A model generated the notes under the pieces. It did no database searches, had not been told where the DNA came from, and saw only the letters and a list, made by a program, of their open reading frames with translations. From positions 5,928,501-5,992,500 of the forward strand of contig NZ_CP150919.1 of the NCBI RefSeq assembly GCF_039909015.1: DNA of 64,000 nucleotides, in the 5' to 3' direction. The position numbers and the translations under genes are program-made. Shown piece after piece: positions 43,506 through 52,782 of this stretch. Origin of the DNA: Pseudomonas grandcourensis (lineage in GTDB: Bacteria; Pseudomonadota; Gammaproteobacteria; Pseudomonadales; Pseudomonadaceae). Numbering within the stretch: the stretch's first letter is position 1; each line of letters opens with the position of its first letter.

Positions 43506-44747
43506 ATGACCCGATCCTCGTCAGCCCTCCCCCCTCACGTCGCCATCATCGGCGGTGGCCCCGCCGGTCTGATGGCGGCCGAAGTGTTGAGCCAGGCCGG
43601 GATCAAGGTCGACCTGTACGACGGCATGCCCTCGGTCGGACGAAAATTCCTCCTGGCCGGCGTCGGCGGCATGAACATCACACACTCCGAAGCCTACCCG
43701 GCGTTTCTCTCGCGCTACGCCGAACGCGCCCCGCAGATCGCCCCGCTGCTGCGCAGCTTCGGCGCCGAAGCGCTGCGCCAGTGGATTCATGACCTGGGCA
43801 TCGAAACCTTCGTCGGCAGCTCCGGCCGGGTATTCCCCACCGACATGAAGGCCGCACCGCTGCTGCGCGCCTGGCTCAAGCGCCTGCGCGACAGCGGCGT
43901 AGTTATCCACACCCGCCACCGCTGGCTCGGCTGGGACGAGCGTGGCGGTTTGCGCATCGACAGCCCGGAAGGCGAAAAAGCCGTGCAAGCCGATGCCATC
44001 CTGCTCGCCCTCGGTGGCGGCAGTTGGTCGCGGCTGGGTTCGGACGGTGCTTGGATGCTGCCACTGGAGCAACACGGTGTCGGACTGGCGCCGTTGCAAC
44101 CGAGCAATTGCGGCTTCGAGGTGCAGGCCTGGAGCGAGTTGATGGTCAGCAAATTCGCCGGCGCGCCGCTGAAAAACATCGCCATCGGCCTTAACGACGA
44201 CGTGCCGCGACTCGGCGAATGTGTGATTACCGCCACCGGGATCGAAGGCAGCTTGATCTACGCCCTGTCGGCACCGATCCGCGAGGCAATCAACCGGCAC
44301 GGCTCGGCAACCATTCATTTTGACCTGTTGCCGGGCCGGCCTGTGGATAAAGTTCAGGCGGCGTTGAGCAAGCCCCGGGGATCGCGCTCCATGGCCAAGC
44401 ACCTGCACAGTCAGTTGGGCATCGATGGGGTCAAAGCGGCGCTATTGCGTGAGCTGACCAGCGCCGACTGCTTTGCCGACATGGCCTTGCTGGCCAAATC
44501 GATCAAGGCATTGCCACTGACGCTGGTGAAAACCCGTCCACTGGACGAGGCCATCAGCAGCGCGGGTGGCGTGTTGTTTGAAGCGATGGATGAGCGATTG
44601 ATGCTCAAGCAACTGCCTGGCGTGTTTTGCGCCGGGGAAATGCTCGACTGGGAAGCGCCGACGGGCGGCTATCTGCTGACTGCGTGTTTTGCCAGTGGGC
44701 GGGCGGCCGGAATTGGAATGATTGAGTGGTTGCAGCGCAAGGGCTGA
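43506..44747 (+). CDS. HI0933-like NAD(P)/FAD-dependent flavoprotein
   Basis: This 413-residue flavoprotein starts with VAIIGGGPAGLMAAEVL at residue 13 and has GRKFLLAGVGGMNITHSE, ALGGGSWSRLGSDG and the C-terminal FCAGEMLDWEAPTGGYLLTACFASGRAAG. These features fit the TIGR03862/HI0933 family of unknown reaction. The ATG at 43506 is 193 bp after the HDAC-like gene; the frame is open further upstream without a good start. Confidence 0.88.
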   Translation: MTRSSSALPPHVAIIGGGPAGLMAAEVLSQAGIKVDLYDGMPSVGRKFLLAGVGGMNITHSEAYPAFLSRYAERAPQIAPLLRSFGAEALRQWIHDLGIETFVGSSGRVFPTDMKAAPLLRAWLKRLRDSGVVIHTRHRWLGWDERGGLRIDSPEGEKAVQADAILLALGGGSWSRLGSDGAWMLPLEQHGVGLAPLQPSNCGFEVQAWSELMVSKFAGAPLKNIAIGLNDDVPRLGECVITATGIEGSLIYALSAPIREAINRHGSATIHFDLLPGRPVDKVQAALSKPRGSRSMAKHLHSQLGIDGVKAALLRELTSADCFADMALLAKSIKALPLTLVKTRPLDEAISSAGGVLFEAMDERLMLKQLPGVFCAGEMLDWEAPTGGYLLTACFASGRAAGIGMIEWLQRKG

Positions 44748-44765
44748 AGACCGAGGCGCGCCCTT

Positions 44766-44826
44766 CGCAAGCAGGCTCACTCCTACAGAAAAATGCATTC
44801 CTACTGTAGGAGCGAGCCTGCTCGCG
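44766..44826. repeat. REP inverted pair
   Basis: Arms 44766-44788 and 44804-44826 are inverted copies with two mismatches (core GCAGGCTC...CTCCTACAG), lying between convergent genes. Confidence 0.75.
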
Positions 44827-44854
44827 ATGGCGGCTTAACAGACGCCGGGAAAAA

Positions 44855-46195
44855 TCAAGGCTTGCGCTTACGCGGCCCGGTATTGAACACCGGCACCTTG
44901 CGCACAGGCTTGATCGAAGGCTCTGCCGGCGCAACCTCTCCGCTATCAACCCACCGACCCAGATTGCGTTTACCACCGCCACCACCGGAAGCCTTGGGCT
45001 TCTTCGGTTTCTTCGGCTTCTTGACGACCTGGCCACTGGCATCGGTGTCCGGCACGCGGTGTTCAGGTTCGAAGTCCGGCTCGTTCTGCCGCTTCAAGGT
45101 CTGGCGGGTCAGCGTCTCGATGGCCGACAGCAGATTCACTTCATCGGCGCAGACCAGGGAAATCGCCTCGCCCGTCGAACCCGCGCGGCCGGTACGACCG
45201 ATGCGGTGGATGTAGTCTTCAGCGACGATCGGCAAGTCGAAGTTGACCACCAACGGCAGGTCTTCGATGTCCAAGCCACGGGCCGCCACATCGGTGGCGA
45301 CCAGAATCTGCACTTCACTCGCCTTGAAACGGTCCAGTGCGCGCTGACGAGTCGCCTGGGGTTTGTCGCCATGGATACCGTCGGCATTGATGCCCAGGCC
45401 CTGAAGTTTATCCACCAGCGCGTCCACGCCGTTGCGGGTCTTGGCGAACACCAGCACCTGCTTCCACTTGCCCTTGCGCATCAGATGCACGAACAGTTCC
45501 GGCTTGCGCTTCTTGTCCACCGTCACGATCCACTGCTTGACGGTGTTGGCCGCGACGTTGCGCGGGCTGACTTCAATGGTCAGCGGATCGTTGAGCATCT
45601 GCCCGGCCAGCAGGCGGATGTCATCGGAGAAGGTCGCGGAGAACAGCAGCGTCTGACGTCTCGAAGGCAGCGCGCGGTAAATGTTCGCCAGCTCCTCGGA
45701 AAAACCCAGATCGAGCATGCGGTCAGCTTCGTCCAGCACCAGGGTCTGCAGTTGGTTGAACTTCAGCGCGTTCTGGCGGAACAGGTCGAGCAAGCGGCCC
45801 GGGGTCGCCACCAACAGGTCGACACCGCTGCGCAGCTTCATCATTTGCGGGTTGATGCTGACCCCGCCGTACACCGCGTAAGTACGCAGCGGCAGATTCT
45901 CGGCGTACTGGCGCACGGCTTCGTGAACCTGCTCGGCCAGCTCGCGGGTCGGTACCAGGATCAGCGCGCGGACCGAGTTGGCGGTGACTTTCGGCCCTTC
46001 CATGGCCAGCAGTTGCAACAGCGGCAGGGCGAAACCGGCAGTCTTGCCGGTGCCGGTCTGGGCGGCGGCCATCAGGTCGCGACCGGCCAGCACCGCCGGA
46101 ATGGCTTGCGCCTGAACCGGCGTCGGAGTCTGGTAGCCGAGCGTCTCGAGAGAGCGCAGCAAGGGTTCGATCAGGCCAAGAGTGGCGAAAGTCAT
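44855..46195 (-). CDS. rhlE: DEAD-box RNA helicase RhlE
   Basis: This ATP-dependent RNA helicase of 446 residues has the Q motif YQTPTPVQAQAIP, Walker A AAQTGTGKT near residue 45, PTRELA, DEAD near 150 (LDEADRMLDLGF), SAT (LFSATFSDD) and HRIGRTGRAG near 325, then a basic low-complexity tail (KKPKKPKKPKASGGGGGKR) for RNA binding. The ATG at 46195 matches RhlE homologues; an upstream extension is not used. Confidence 0.93.
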   Translation of the reverse strand: MTFATLGLIEPLLRSLETLGYQTPTPVQAQAIPAVLAGRDLMAAAQTGTGKTAGFALPLLQLLAMEGPKVTANSVRALILVPTRELAEQVHEAVRQYAENLPLRTYAVYGGVSINPQMMKLRSGVDLLVATPGRLLDLFRQNALKFNQLQTLVLDEADRMLDLGFSEELANIYRALPSRRQTLLFSATFSDDIRLLAGQMLNDPLTIEVSPRNVAANTVKQWIVTVDKKRKPELFVHLMRKGKWKQVLVFAKTRNGVDALVDKLQGLGINADGIHGDKPQATRQRALDRFKASEVQILVATDVAARGLDIEDLPLVVNFDLPIVAEDYIHRIGRTGRAGSTGEAISLVCADEVNLLSAIETLTRQTLKRQNEPDFEPEHRVPDTDASGQVVKKPKKPKKPKASGGGGGKRNLGRWVDSGEVAPAEPSIKPVRKVPVFNTGPRKRKP

Positions 46196-46259
46196 GGGAG
46201 TACCGTAGGAAAATTCAGCGCGGTTGTGCAAACGAGTGTGCAATGGCGCGCAGTTTACC

Positions 46260-47192
46260 CTAATTCACACGGGATTCTGTCGGTACTGCCTTCGCCACCA
46301 CTGGCCGCTCTGGCGTGCGACGCCACTGCGGCAGGCCAATCAACACCACGGCGCTGATGATGACCGCCATCGCCAGGGCCTCTTCGATACCGATGGTTTC
46401 GCCGACAAACACGATCCCCAGCAACACCGCCACCGCCGGGTTGACGTAGGCATAGCTTGTGGCCGCCGCCGGGCGCACGTGTTTCAGCAGGTACATGTAG
46501 GCGTTGAAGGCGATGATCGAACCGAACACCGTCAGGTACGCCAGCGCAGCCCAACCTTCGATCGGTGGCAGCTTTTCCAGGTGCTCACCGCTGACTGCGC
46601 TGGCAATCAGCAACACCACACCGCCCACCAGCATTTCCACAGCGCTGGCCATCGCGCCTTGGGGCAGCGGCAGGTGCTTGCTCCATACCGAGCCGAAGGC
46701 CCAGGTCGCCGCCGCGAATATCAGCAAGGCCGCACCCAGAGGGCTCGATTGCAGGTTGGAGCCCAGGTTGAGCATGGCGATGCCGATCAAGCCGAGCACA
46801 ATCCCGGCCCATTCCAGACGGGTATTACGCGCGCCCCAGAAATATCCGCACAGCAAGGTAAACAGCGGCACCGTCGCCACCGCCAAAGCCGCCACCCCGG
46901 AGGCCACGCCCGTATGCTCGGCCACGCTCACCGCGCCGTTGCCGCACGCCAGCAGCAAAATCCCGATGATCCCGGCAGCTTTCCACTGCGCCCAGGTCGG
47001 TGCCGGCGCCCCGCGCCAGCGCAGAAAGGCGTACATCAAGGTCCCGGCGATCACGAAGCGGATGCCGGCAAGCAGCAGTGGCGGCCAATATTCCACGCCA
47101 ATGCGGATCACCAGGTAGGTCGAGCCCCAAATCACATACAAGGCGAAGAAGGCTGCGATCAAGGGTAAGGGAAAGCGACGAAGGCCGGACAT
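46260..47192 (-). CDS. yedA: YedA-like DMT-superfamily exporter
   Basis: This 310-residue inner-membrane protein has ten helices and two EamA domains. ALYVIWGSTYLVIRIGVEYWPPLLLAGIRF at the N-terminus is the YedA signature, and YAYVNPAVAVLLGIVFVGETIG marks the second repeat. It is divergent from an Lrp/AsnC gene over 165 bp, which suggests that regulator controls it, perhaps in amino-acid export. No substrate is shown by the sequence. Confidence 0.85.
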   Translation of the reverse strand: MSGLRRFPLPLIAAFFALYVIWGSTYLVIRIGVEYWPPLLLAGIRFVIAGTLMYAFLRWRGAPAPTWAQWKAAGIIGILLLACGNGAVSVAEHTGVASGVAALAVATVPLFTLLCGYFWGARNTRLEWAGIVLGLIGIAMLNLGSNLQSSPLGAALLIFAAATWAFGSVWSKHLPLPQGAMASAVEMLVGGVVLLIASAVSGEHLEKLPPIEGWAALAYLTVFGSIIAFNAYMYLLKHVRPAAATSYAYVNPAVAVLLGIVFVGETIGIEEALAMAVIISAVVLIGLPQWRRTPERPVVAKAVPTESRVN

Positions 47193-47357
47193 GGGGGCAG
47201 CTCACAGGCAAGGACAAGTGAACGGCTATTCTAGAAAGGCCAGCGCCGAAAAATAAGTTACAAAACCTGTTTAAAGCGCCGGTACACTTTTCAAAACACG
47301 GAGTTCAGCGCTATAAACCGTGTTTTCGAAAGTCGGCCATTTTCAGGAGTCACCCCG

Positions 47358-47810
47358 ATGGATAAGTACGACCGCATGCTGCTCAGCGCCCTGCTGGAAA
47401 ACGGTCGCGCGTCCTACGCGGACCTGGCGCGCAAGGTCAACCTGTCTGCCCCGGCCGTGGCCGAGCGCGTGGCCAAGCTCGAAGCCAGCGGCGTGATCAC
47501 CGGTTATCAGGCGAAGGTCGACATGGCCAAGCTCGGCCTGCCGATCCAGTGCGTGATCGAACTGCGCCTGAACCAGCACGGCAACCAGAAAGCCTACGAC
47601 GACCTGATCAAAATCCCGCAATTGACCGAATGCCATCGGGTGACCGGTGACCCGTGCGTGATCATGCAGGCGGCGGTGGGCTCGATGCCGGAGTTGGAAG
47701 AGTTGATCAACCGGATTGCCACGTTCGGGTTCAGCAAGACGTCGATTGTGTTGTCGAGTGCGATAGAGAAGCGGGTGCCGTTGGGGCACATTGAGGGGAA
47801 TGGCAAATAA
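47358..47810 (+). CDS. Lrp/AsnC-family regulator
   Basis: This 150-residue regulator has an N-terminal helix-turn-helix (DRMLLSALLENGRASYADLARKVNLSAPAVAERVAKLEASGVI, 5-47) and a RAM ligand domain (about 65-145) with VTGDPCVIMQAAV. It is divergent from yedA, the typical arrangement for an Lrp-like regulator and an amino-acid exporter. The effector is unknown. Confidence 0.9.
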   Translation: MDKYDRMLLSALLENGRASYADLARKVNLSAPAVAERVAKLEASGVITGYQAKVDMAKLGLPIQCVIELRLNQHGNQKAYDDLIKIPQLTECHRVTGDPCVIMQAAVGSMPELEELINRIATFGFSKTSIVLSSAIEKRVPLGHIEGNGK

Positions 47811-47860
47811 ACCCAAGACCACAGCAGATCAAAATGTGGGGATTTGCGGTGTTTTCGGGA

Positions 47861-48466
47861 TCAGCGATAACGCTTTAGGTGCTCGCCCACTTTCGCCGCC
47901 GGGACCTTCTGCAACTTGCACAGCAAGTCATGGGACAGCTCGCGCAAACCATGCTTCTGGCGCAACTCTTCAGCCAGATGCGCCGTCAGGTTGGCCGCCA
48001 TCTCGGCATCGGCCATGGCCCGGTGGGCCTTGCCGGTGTGGGGCAGGTTGGCGAAGGTGGTGAGGGTGCCGAGTTTGTGGTTCGGCGCGGCGGGCATCAG
48101 GCGGCGGGCCAGCAGCAGCGAGCAGGCAAAGTTCTGCAAGCGGGTGCGTTTGATTCGCCCGAGTTCAAAGTCCCAGAACTTCTGGTCGAACGCGGCATTG
48201 TGCGCGAGCAACGGGGTGCAGCCGACGAACTCATTCACCTCGTTCATCACCTGCTCCGCCGACGGCGCGGTGCGCAGCATGGCGTTGCTGATGCCGGTGA
48301 GTTGTTCGATGAAGGCCGGGACGCGCACGCCGGCGTCCATCAGGCTTTGGTAACGCTCGACAATGCGCCCCTGTTCAAGGATCACCACGGCGATTTCCGT
48401 GGCCCGGCAACTGCTGCTCGGGGAGATCCCGGTGGTTTCAAAGTCGATGACTGCTATGCGTTCCAA
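47861..48466 (-). CDS. DnaQ-like 3'-5' exonuclease (DEDDh)
   Basis: This 201-residue exonuclease has Asp8 and Glu10 in AVIDFETTG, the second Asp in AHNAAFDQKFW near 95, and the HRAMADAEM motif (His...Asp) near 147. It resembles the epsilon proofreading fold but is a stand-alone protein. The only start in frame is a TTG at 48466, with GGAG about 11 bases upstream. It is 22 bp downstream of the NYN gene on the same strand. Confidence 0.87.
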   Translation of the reverse strand: MERIAVIDFETTGISPSSSCRATEIAVVILEQGRIVERYQSLMDAGVRVPAFIEQLTGISNAMLRTAPSAEQVMNEVNEFVGCTPLLAHNAAFDQKFWDFELGRIKRTRLQNFACSLLLARRLMPAAPNHKLGTLTTFANLPHTGKAHRAMADAEMAANLTAHLAEELRQKHGLRELSHDLLCKLQKVPAAKVGEHLKRYR

Positions 48467-48488
48467 ACCTGGTTCAACTCCGTAAAAA

Positions 48489-48968
48489 TCAATTCTTGAG
48501 CAGCAACGCGCCTTCGATCGGCACGTAGCGGCTGGCGGCGCGGATCAGCGAGTTGGCGGTCAGGCCCGGCACACCGTAGGCCACCGCCTGCACCCCGTGT
48601 TTGCTGATGATGCGTTCGAGCAGCATGTCGAAATCACCGTCGCCGGAGGCCAGGACGATTTCATCGACATGGTCGGCGGCATCCATGATGTCGAGGGTAA
48701 TGCCCACGTCCCAGTCGCCCTTGGCCGAACCATCGCTGCGCTGGATGTACGGCTTGAGCTTCACGGTGAAACCGAGGTTGCGCAGGATCTGCTGGAACTG
48801 CTGCTGTTTGCTGTCGCCACGGTCGATGGCGTAGGCGTAGGCTTCGACGATCTCGCCCTGTTTGCTGATGTCAGCCCACAGTGCGGCGTAGTTGAAGTGA
48901 CAACCATAGGCCTGACGCACGGTGTAGTAGAGGTTCTGGACATCGGCGAACACTGCGATTTTTTTCAC
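48489..48968 (-). CDS. NYN-domain (LabA/DUF88) putative RNase
   Basis: This 159-residue PIN-like protein has the conserved Asp residues of NYN nucleases in VFADVQNLYY near residue 9, KGDWDVGITLDIMD near 83-96 and LASGDGDFDMLLE near 106-114. NYN proteins cleave RNA. The start is a GTG at 48968 with GAGGA upstream. It is likely co-transcribed with the DnaQ-like exonuclease gene. Confidence 0.88.
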   Translation of the reverse strand: MKKIAVFADVQNLYYTVRQAYGCHFNYAALWADISKQGEIVEAYAYAIDRGDSKQQQFQQILRNLGFTVKLKPYIQRSDGSAKGDWDVGITLDIMDAADHVDEIVLASGDGDFDMLLERIISKHGVQAVAYGVPGLTANSLIRAASRYVPIEGALLLKN

Positions 48969-49054
48969 CGGCTTTCCTCAAGGCTGAATCAGGCACCAGG
49001 CCCGAAAAGTTGCCCAGTATGCCAGCCCGGAGGATTGTTCCGCGAATAATCGGC

Positions 49055-49088
49055 TATGTGGCAAGGGAGCAAGCTCCCTTGCCACATA
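49055..49088. repeat. perfect 16-bp palindromic hairpin
   Basis: Arms TATGTGGCAAGGGAGC and its complement are separated by AA, just after the DUF2076 stop on the minus strand. It is a different sequence class from the GCGAGC REP units. Confidence 0.7.
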
Positions 49089-49092
49089 TGTG

Positions 49093-49875
49093 TCAGACGA
49101 AGGAATCGTCGTCGCCGCCAAAGAACGATGAGCTGTCATCGCTGTAGTCGGCGTCGCTGAACCCGCCCTGATCGTTACTGTAGGAATCGTTACCGGCCAT
49201 ACGCTGGTCATCGCCCCAGCCATTGTTGCCCTGGTCGTTGACCTGGGCCGGCTCTTCCTTGATGACTTCGACGACTTCCGGTTGCTGATTGTGATGGAAC
49301 AGGCTGCTGATGCCTTGTGCCAGCATCACGCCACCCGCCACGCCAGCGGCGGTTTTCAACGCACCACCGAGGAAACTGCTGCCGGCCGCTGCCGGAGCCT
49401 GTTGTTGCGGCGCATAGCCCTGCTGTGGATAGTTTTGCGGCGGCGCGCCGAAGTTCTGCTGTGGCGGTTGCGAACCGAACGACGAGCGTCCCGGCTCACG
49501 CCAGCCACCGCTCGACGGCGGTGCACTCTGGGTTGGCGCGGGCTGTGGCTCACGGGAGCTGCCGCCAAAGATGCTCGACAAAAAGCCACCACTACTCGGC
49601 GCAGGAGCCGGGGTCGCCTGGGCCTTGGTCTGTTGCAGTTCGGCCTGCAGCTGCTGGACTTGCTGGGTCAGTTGTTTGTTCTGCTCATCGAGGCTCTTGA
49701 TCGCCGCCTCTTGCACCAGAATCGCCTGGGTCATGAAATAACCGGCCGCGGGCTGGCGCGTCAGGTGTTCCTTGATCCGCGCCTCGGCCTGGACGTCGCG
49801 CGGGGCTGAGTCCGTTTCGGCCTGTTGCAGCCGGGAAAACAGTCCATCGATCAGGGTTTGTTCTTCGCTGTTCAT
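49093..49875 (-). CDS. DUF2076 domain protein
   Basis: This 260-residue protein has an N-terminal helical part (EEQTLIDGLFSRLQQAETDSAPRD), a coiled coil rich in Gln (about 60-88), a Pro/Gln/Ser-rich linker, the conserved LGGALKTAAGVAGGVMLAQGISSLFHH (about 170-196) and an acidic C-terminal tail (DYSDDSSSFFGGDDDSFV). The GVAGGVMLAQGISSLF stretch may insert in a membrane. It is widespread in proteobacteria and of unknown function. Confidence 0.88.
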   Translation of the reverse strand: MNSEEQTLIDGLFSRLQQAETDSAPRDVQAEARIKEHLTRQPAAGYFMTQAILVQEAAIKSLDEQNKQLTQQVQQLQAELQQTKAQATPAPAPSSGGFLSSIFGGSSREPQPAPTQSAPPSSGGWREPGRSSFGSQPPQQNFGAPPQNYPQQGYAPQQQAPAAAGSSFLGGALKTAAGVAGGVMLAQGISSLFHHNQQPEVVEVIKEEPAQVNDQGNNGWGDDQRMAGNDSYSNDQGGFSDADYSDDSSSFFGGDDDSFV

Positions 49876-50053
49876 GGCGACCTCGTAGATTGCCGGGGAA
49901 ATCGTTGCCTTTATCCGATGAGGATAAGGTGCCCAACCTTAATGGAGGCTGAAACAAGATGTTTCAATGTCCTTTACCGAACGTTTACGTTTGCGTCCCC
50001 GAGCACTTGATCGGTTAAAGTGAGCCACTGCTTCCAACCTGCGATACCAACTG

Positions 50054-50728
50054 ATGAATCCGTTAGATGTGCTGCGTGACTCCCTGTATTTCTTCAAGCG
50101 CAATCTGGGCCAGATCGTGCAACTGTGCCTGCCGCTGATAATGCTTGAGGCGCTGTTGCAACAAGTGGTCGACCACTCCACGGAGCCGGACAGTTTCCCC
50201 GGCATCAGCGTGATTGTCGGTTTGCTGGTGTACCCGCTGTACACCGCCGCGCTGATTCTGTTTCTCGACGCCCGCAGCCGCGGCGAATCGCCGAGCAACC
50301 GCGAGCTGCTGTCTAGGTCCGCCTACCTGTGGCCACGCTTCGCCCTGCTGACGGCGCTCAATACCGTGCTGATTCTGCTGGGCCTGTCGCTGTATTTCCT
50401 GCCGGGTATCTACCTGATGGTGACCCTGGCGTTTGGCGAATACCTGCTGGTGTTGCGCGGCCTGGCGCCGCTGGCGGCCATGAAGGAAAGCCTGCGCATG
50501 ACCAAAGGTCACTTCCTGCGCATCCTGTTGTGCATTCTGTGTGTGATGGGGCCGTTGTGGCTGCTCAAGGGGGCCACCCTGGCGGTGTACCCGGAACCTC
50601 AGAACCCGGTGATCTCGCTGCTGATCGACAGCGCCCACAGTTTCCTGCAGCTGTTTACCAGTGTGGTGCTGTTCCGGCTGTTCATGCTGATCAACCCGTT
50701 GCCTGAGAGAAATGACAGCGCGCTCTGA
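50054..50728 (+). CDS. YciC-family (UPF0259) membrane protein
   Basis: This 224-residue inner-membrane protein has six hydrophobic helices. It starts MNPLDVLRDSLYFFKRNLGQIVQLCLPLIMLE and has AAMKESLRMTKGHFLRILL near residue 140, both typical of YciC. Its function is unknown. It precedes the EEP-family gene by 66 bp on the same strand. Confidence 0.85.
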   Translation: MNPLDVLRDSLYFFKRNLGQIVQLCLPLIMLEALLQQVVDHSTEPDSFPGISVIVGLLVYPLYTAALILFLDARSRGESPSNRELLSRSAYLWPRFALLTALNTVLILLGLSLYFLPGIYLMVTLAFGEYLLVLRGLAPLAAMKESLRMTKGHFLRILLCILCVMGPLWLLKGATLAVYPEPQNPVISLLIDSAHSFLQLFTSVVLFRLFMLINPLPERNDSAL

Positions 50729-50794
50729 CCTTGGGCGCGGCCATCGCTCTCGGGTATGCTCGGGAGCAATTTTGTAACGCTAATAAGCCGAGCC

Positions 50795-51874
50795 ATGACC
50801 CGTCTACTGCGCTACACCCTGCTGGGCCTGCTGATCGTGACCGGCCTGATCGCCGTGATGATCTACAGCCTGACCTGGCGCCCTGATGCCAAAGAAGTGT
50901 TGCCCGTCAGTTGCAGTGCCCATGCCCCCTCCCTGGTCCCCGGGCAGGCGTTGAAGGTGATGACCTGGAACGTCCAGTCCCTGGCCGGCAAGCGTTACGT
51001 ATTCTGGAATGACCTGGCCGCCGGCACCGACGAACGCCCCACAGCGGAAGACATGGCCTTCAGCCTCGACGAAGTGGCGCGGGTGATTCGCGACGAACAG
51101 CCGGACATCGTGCTGTTGCAGGAACTGGACGACGGCGCCAAGGCCAGCGATTACCAACACCAGTTCAAACTGCTGCAAGAACGGCTCGCCGACTTGTATC
51201 CGTGTGGCACCAGCGCGTTCGACTGGAAGGCCGACTTCGTGCCGGACCCGCACATCTTCGGCAGTGTCGGCCGGCAACTGGCGACCCTGAGCCGTTACCA
51301 GATCGAACATGCCGAACGGCTGCAGTTGCCAGTCGCCTCGGGCAATCCGCTCAGCCGCCAATTCAAACCCAGAGATGCCTTGCTGGTGAGCTACTTGCCG
51401 TTGAGTGATGGCGGGCAAATAGCGGTGCTCAATACCCATCTGGACCGCGCCAGCCAAGCCGACAACTACTTGCAAAACCAGGTGAACGCCGTGGCCAGGA
51501 CCCTCGATAAATTCGAAAGCCGTGGCACGCCGTGGCTGATCGGTGGGGATTTCAACCTGTTGCCGCTGGGCCAGTATCGACGCCTGTCCGATGCGCAACG
51601 CGCGCCCTACTCCGCCGACAGCCCGTTGCACCTGCTGTGGGACAAGTACCCGATGATCCCGACCAACAACGAAGCCAGTGGTATCGACCGCGAACGCTGG
51701 CTGACCCATTACCCGAACGATCCCGGGCTGAACGGCCCGGACCGGACCGTCGACTACCTGTTCTACAGCCCGCGGATCAAACGGGTGGAGGCAATGGTGC
51801 GCCAGGATGATACGTTGCGTATCTCCGATCACCTGCCAGTGATTGCGCGGTTCCTGCTGCCGGCTGCGCCGTAG
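50795..51874 (+). CDS. endonuclease/exonuclease/phosphatase-family protein
   Basis: This 359-residue protein is anchored by one N-terminal helix (LLGLLIVTGLIAVMIYSL, 8-25) with the catalytic domain probably in the periplasm. EEP motifs are TWNVQSLAG near residue 57, LLQELDDG near 110, NTHLDRASQ near 213, GGDFNLLPLG near 250 and SDHLPVIA at the end. The superfamily includes DNases, sphingomyelinases and phosphatases; the substrate is unknown. Confidence 0.88.
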   Translation: MTRLLRYTLLGLLIVTGLIAVMIYSLTWRPDAKEVLPVSCSAHAPSLVPGQALKVMTWNVQSLAGKRYVFWNDLAAGTDERPTAEDMAFSLDEVARVIRDEQPDIVLLQELDDGAKASDYQHQFKLLQERLADLYPCGTSAFDWKADFVPDPHIFGSVGRQLATLSRYQIEHAERLQLPVASGNPLSRQFKPRDALLVSYLPLSDGGQIAVLNTHLDRASQADNYLQNQVNAVARTLDKFESRGTPWLIGGDFNLLPLGQYRRLSDAQRAPYSADSPLHLLWDKYPMIPTNNEASGIDRERWLTHYPNDPGLNGPDRTVDYLFYSPRIKRVEAMVRQDDTLRISDHLPVIARFLLPAAP

Positions 51875-51900
51875 CACCTCACTCCAGCCAGACACAAAAC

Positions 51901-51930
51901 CTGTGGGAGCGAGATTGCTCGCTCCCACAG
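51901..51930. repeat. REP hairpin
   Basis: Perfect 13-bp arms CTGTGGGAGCGAG / CTCGCTCCCACAG with loop ATTG lie between convergent genes. Confidence 0.75.
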
Positions 51931-51948
51931 GGTCTGTGTATGCCCGAC

Positions 51949-52782
51949 TTAATGCACCTCCTCCAGATCATCATGCAGCAGCCCGAAGATCTCGCGCTTC
52001 ATCTCGATGAACGAGCGCTCCATGACCATATCGAGGTTGCGTGGGCGCTCAATCGGTACATCCAGAATCTGCTTGATCCGCCCAGGCCTGGCGCCCATCA
52101 CATACACCCGGTCGCCGAGCAGGATCGCCTCGTCGATGTCGTGGGTCACGAACAACACGGTCTTCTTGCTGTTGCCCCACACCCGCAACAACAACTGCTG
52201 CATTTGCAGGCGCGTCTGGCTGTCGAGGGCGCCGAAGGGTTCGTCCATCAACAGGATTTGCGGGTCATTGGCCAGCGCGCGGGCGATGGCGACGCGCTGC
52301 ATCATGCCACCAGACAACTGCTTGGCGTAGTTGTCGGCAAAGCCGCTCAGGCCCACTTCGTTGACGTAGTAATCAACGATGTCCTTGCGCTGCGCCGCCG
52401 GCATGCCGCGCCGCTTGAGGCCGAACTCGACGTTCTGCCGCACCGTCAGCCACGGAAACAGCGTGTAGCTCTGGAACACCATGCCGCGATCCGCACCGGG
52501 GCCTTCCACCTGTTGGCCGCCGACGTAAATCTCGCCCGAGGTCGGTTCGGCCAGGCCGGCGGTGAGGTACAGCAGGCTCGACTTGCCGCAACCCGAAGGT
52601 CCGACCAGTACGGCGAATTGCTGGTCCGGCACCTCGAACGACACTTCCTCCAACGCGGTAAAGGTACCGCCATCGGGCTTCTTGTAACTCAGGCTGACCT
52701 TGTCCACTTGCAACCGTGGCGCGTTCGCCGGGGCAGCATGAGGGGCGGTAAAACGATGAGTGGCGGCGGTTACTGAGCCCAT
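51949..52782 (-). CDS. ABC transporter ATPase, nitrate/sulfonate/taurine class
   Basis: This 277-residue ATPase has Walker A GPSGCGKSSLLYLTAG near residue 58, the signature KQLSGGMMQRVAIARALANDPQ near 153, and Walker B ILLMDEPFGALD near 175. It belongs to the TauB/SsuB/NrtD group. The permease and ATPase genes overlap by 13 bp, and a substrate-binding protein gene precedes both. Confidence 0.92.
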   Translation of the reverse strand: MGSVTAATHRFTAPHAAPANAPRLQVDKVSLSYKKPDGGTFTALEEVSFEVPDQQFAVLVGPSGCGKSSLLYLTAGLAEPTSGEIYVGGQQVEGPGADRGMVFQSYTLFPWLTVRQNVEFGLKRRGMPAAQRKDIVDYYVNEVGLSGFADNYAKQLSGGMMQRVAIARALANDPQILLMDEPFGALDSQTRLQMQQLLLRVWGNSKKTVLFVTHDIDEAILLGDRVYVMGARPGRIKQILDVPIERPRNLDMVMERSFIEMKREIFGLLHDDLEEVH

